This document shows, piece after piece, positions 14,363 to 16,062 of a stretch of 16,062 bases of DNA (position 1 is the first letter of the stretch; the number at the start of each line of letters is the position of its first letter). The stretch covers positions 1 to 16,062 of the forward strand of contig CALYAH010000046.1 of assembly GCA_944393455.1 (NCBI GenBank). The letters run 5' to 3'. The position numbers and the translations under genes are program-made. Under the pieces are notes generated by a model. The model searched no databases. It saw nothing but the letters and a program-made list of their open reading frames with translations, and was not told the origin of the DNA. This DNA comes from an uncultured Clostridia bacterium (GTDB lineage: Bacteria; Bacillota; Clostridia; TANB77; CAG-508).

Positions 14363-15556
14363 ATGGAATTAAATAAAGACTCAAACAAGCAATATATGGA
14401 GGATAAAAAGGCTTTTGAATTAAAACTAGCTAAATTCGAAAAAGGGATGGAAAAACTTAAGGAGGACTTAAAACTTAATAGAAGACAAATTGAAGATGCA
14501 GAAATTCGTAAAAAAAGAGCAGAAGAAGATAAGCAACCGCAAGCTGTTAAAACAGAAGAAGAAAATATAAAGAAATTAAAAGCTAAACAAAAAGAAATAA
14601 AAACAAAAGGTAAAAAAATAGAAGATATTTTAAATAATGCACAAGATAAAGTGCAAGAACATTTTAAAGAAATAGAAAAAGATCCTGAATTAAAAGCACA
14701 TATAGATAAAGCAATGGCTGTAAAGTATAGCAGGCAATTAAATAAAATACATAAAGAGCAAGCTCAATTGGAAACATTAAGAAAGGTTATGGAAGAAAAA
14801 CCAGAAATAGAAAATAACCTAAAAGGAATGGTAAGAGCAAACGAAAAAATAGAAGGCCTTAAGAAGGAATTAGAAGGATTAGATGAAATAAAAGATAAAG
14901 CTAGAATTAATGAGATTATGTTAAAAGAGATTCCAGAAGCTGAAAGTAAATACAAAATAAACAAAGACATGATGATGAAAAGAGTCAATGTAGGAGAAAA
15001 AAGTGATGCTGATAAAGATGAAGAAAGAACAGAAATAACAAGTGAATTTATTGACAAATTAGCAAAAGAAGGTTTTTATCATTATAAAGCTGATGGAAAG
15101 GACTTTAAAAAGGGAGATATTAATTTAAATAAATCACTTAATAAGATTGCAAAGGGATATGCAAAAAAAGAAGACTTTTATAATAGATCTCTTCAAAAAG
15201 TTCAAGGAAAAGAAGAAAGCGAAAAAGAAACTAAAACAGGAATTTTTAACAAAGTAAAAAACAAATTGAATAGTAATGTAGAAAATGAAACAGCACTAGT
15301 TAAAGTGGATGAGAAAATTAGTTGGAGACACCCAATTAAGAAATTTAAAGCTTGGATGAATAGAAGAAATAATGTAGAAAAAGAAAACGAAGAAGAAAGT
15401 AAAGTTTCAAACAAAAATACATCTGAAAAATTTAGAACAGCTTATAAATATGACATGATACAAGATTATGTAAAAGACAGGGAAGATAATATAAAAGAAG
15501 AAGTTAAGCAAGAAAGAAAAAATAATCAAGAAAGAGATTCTGACGAAAGTAGATAA
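14363..15556 (+). CDS. Coiled-coil protein of unknown function
   Basis: A 397-residue, soluble, highly charged protein with no signal peptide and no membrane helix. Roughly residues 1-205 are rich in K and E with heptad-like spacing (KLAKFEKGMEKLKEDLKL, NIKKLKAKQKEIKTKGKK), suggesting one or more long coiled coils. A short segment around 225-275 looks more globular (EFIDKLAKEGFYHYKADGKDF). The C-terminal third is low-complexity and charged, interrupted by one tryptophan-containing patch (ISWRHPIKKFKAWMNRR). I recognise no enzyme motif and no named family. AAAGGAGGAG precedes the ATG. It follows the 50-residue acidic protein in one unit that ends in a terminator, upstream of rpsL. The coding frame is long and uses the same A-rich codons as its neighbours, so it is a real gene; a structural or scaffolding role is only a guess. 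Confidence 0.8.
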   Translation: MELNKDSNKQYMEDKKAFELKLAKFEKGMEKLKEDLKLNRRQIEDAEIRKKRAEEDKQPQAVKTEEENIKKLKAKQKEIKTKGKKIEDILNNAQDKVQEHFKEIEKDPELKAHIDKAMAVKYSRQLNKIHKEQAQLETLRKVMEEKPEIENNLKGMVRANEKIEGLKKELEGLDEIKDKARINEIMLKEIPEAESKYKINKDMMMKRVNVGEKSDADKDEERTEITSEFIDKLAKEGFYHYKADGKDFKKGDINLNKSLNKIAKGYAKKEDFYNRSLQKVQGKEESEKETKTGIFNKVKNKLNSNVENETALVKVDEKISWRHPIKKFKAWMNRRNNVEKENEEESKVSNKNTSEKFRTAYKYDMIQDYVKDREDNIKEEVKQERKNNQERDSDESR

Positions 15557-15588
15557 TAAGAGAAAAATCAAAAACAAATAATATAAGT

Positions 15589-15616
15589 AAAAACTTGGAA
15601 GAAATTCCAAGTTTTT
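15589..15616 (+). terminator. Rho-independent terminator after the coiled-coil gene
   Basis: AAAAACTTGGAA (15589-15600) pairs perfectly with TTCCAAGTTTTT (15605-15616) around a GAAA tetraloop, so the T-run forms the end of the stem. The next promoter's -35 begins two bases later. Confidence 0.9.
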
Positions 15617-15617
15617 A

Positions 15618-15646
15618 TTGACTTATATAGATAAACATGATAAAAT
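15618..15646 (+). promoter_or_regulatory. Probable promoter of rpsL
   Basis: TTGACT (15618-15623) and TAAAAT (15641-15646) are 17 bp apart with TGA at 15638-15640 (extended -10). An overlapping TATAAT lies at 15646-15651 but with a less suitable spacing. The leader would be about 120 nt. Confidence 0.6.
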
Positions 15647-15710
15647 ATAATTCGTTATTGTAAATTGCTTGTATTATGCAATTCCGTAACAAAAACAAGA
15701 ATTTTTAGAA

Positions 15711-15731
15711 GTTATATTACAAAAATATAAC
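15711..15731 (+). promoter_or_regulatory. Hairpin in the rpsL leader
   Basis: GTTATATT (15711-15718) and AATATAAC (15724-15731) form a perfect 8-bp AU-rich stem with an ACAAA loop. A second small inverted pair, AATTGC/GCAATT, lies at 15663-15668 and 15678-15683. Both are weak structures in AT-rich DNA, and a regulatory role is uncertain. Confidence 0.3.
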
Positions 15732-15770
15732 AATCTAAAATAAAAAATATAAATAGGAGGTGAAATTTAA

Positions 15771-16062
15771 GTGCCAACAATTAATCAATTAGTAAGAAAA
15801 GGAAGAAAAACAGGAGTAACAAAATCAACAGCTCCAGCTCTTCAACATGGATGGAACTCTAAAAACAAAAAATTAACAAACAATAGAGCTCCACAAAAAA
15901 GAGGAGTATGTACAGTTGTTAAAACAGTTACACCAAAGAAGCCAAACTCAGCTTTAAGAAAAGTTGCCAGAGTTAGACTTTCTAATGGTTATGAAGTTAC
16001 ATCTTATATCCCAGGTATAGGACATAACTTACAAGAACACAGTGTTGTATTAATTAGAGGTG
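15771..16062 (+). CDS. rpsL: 30S ribosomal protein uS12 (partial, 3' end outside window)
   Basis: S12 lies at the decoding centre of the 30S subunit. The visible 97 residues start PTINQLVRKGRK after a GTG start, with AGGAGGTG (15755-15762) 8 nt upstream. The highly conserved TPKKPNSALRKVARVRLSNG spans 54-73, with the lysine pair K56/K57 that corresponds to the K42/K43 region of E. coli where streptomycin resistance mutations arise; it is wild type here. The protein has the insertion before PQKRGVC that is usual in Firmicutes (LQHGWNSKNKKLTNNRA). The end PGIGHNLQEHSVVLIRG is also typical; the second resistance region is beyond the edge. It probably heads an rpsL-rpsG-fusA-tuf operon, which cannot be seen here. 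Confidence 0.97.
   Translation, partial: MPTINQLVRKGRKTGVTKSTAPALQHGWNSKNKKLTNNRAPQKRGVCTVVKTVTPKKPNSALRKVARVRLSNGYEVTSYIPGIGHNLQEHSVVLIRG

Noticed and set aside
14764..15610. Minus-strand frames opposite the coiled-coil gene
   Set aside because: Serine/leucine/phenylalanine-rich shadows of a lysine/glutamate-rich gene, with no ribosome binding sites.

Overview
The window looks like chromosomal DNA of an anaerobic, endospore-forming, very AT-rich Firmicute, most likely a Clostridia-type (gut) bacterium. Four things suggest this: the gene set (NrdG activase of the oxygen-sensitive ribonucleotide reductase, folate-type TrmFO, the tilS-ftsH neighbourhood, a YfmF/YfmH M16 peptidase pair); strong Shine-Dalgarno sites; a Spo0E-like phosphatase next to a Spo0A-box-like site; and the long Firmicute form of ribosomal protein S12. 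Every convincing gene is on the + strand.

Layout. 1-304: 3' end of a probable tilS. 439-2247: ftsH (membrane AAA+ zinc protease), followed by a palindromic repeat cluster that encloses a terminator. 2493-3574: a two-gene unit of a membrane-anchored J-domain protein and nrdG. 3578-3900: rpsU with its own strong promoter, a leader hairpin at the ribosome binding site, and a terminator. 3968-6542: two overlapping M16-family genes, the first without the zinc motif and the second with it. 6543-7006: Spo0A-box-like sites, a promoter, a 56-codon Spo0E-like gene and a terminator. 7045-8879: dapA-dapB (lysine/diaminopimelate synthesis) with promoter and terminator; dapB carries an apparent +1 frameshift at codon 10. 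8886-9060: a 175-bp MITE-like inverted-repeat element. 9099-12476: a large SWIM/SNF2 helicase gene, also with an apparent +1 frameshift near its 5' end. 12480-12610: a large inverted repeat made from the same palindromic repeat found after ftsH. 12632-14029: trmFO, with a further copy of that repeat inside its coding sequence. 14122-15616: a promoter, a 50-residue acidic protein, a 397-residue coiled-coil protein and a terminator. 15618-16062: promoter, leader and 5' part of rpsL.

Three observations stand out. (1) The two frameshifted genes are both interrupted where the zero-frame codon is CGG. I found no other in-frame CGG in roughly 4,500 codons of this window, although CGT, CGA and CGC are used. 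This raises the possibility of +1 frameshifting at a starved or unassigned CGG codon, with ordinary sequence or assembly error as the main alternative. (2) A palindromic repeat family (five copies of a 20-nt core, three identical) sits between genes and also within trmFO, where it adds about 12 residues in frame, much like the Rickettsia palindromic elements. (3) The 175-bp element between dapB and the helicase gene has 34-bp near-perfect terminal inverted repeats and a possible ATTATT target duplication.
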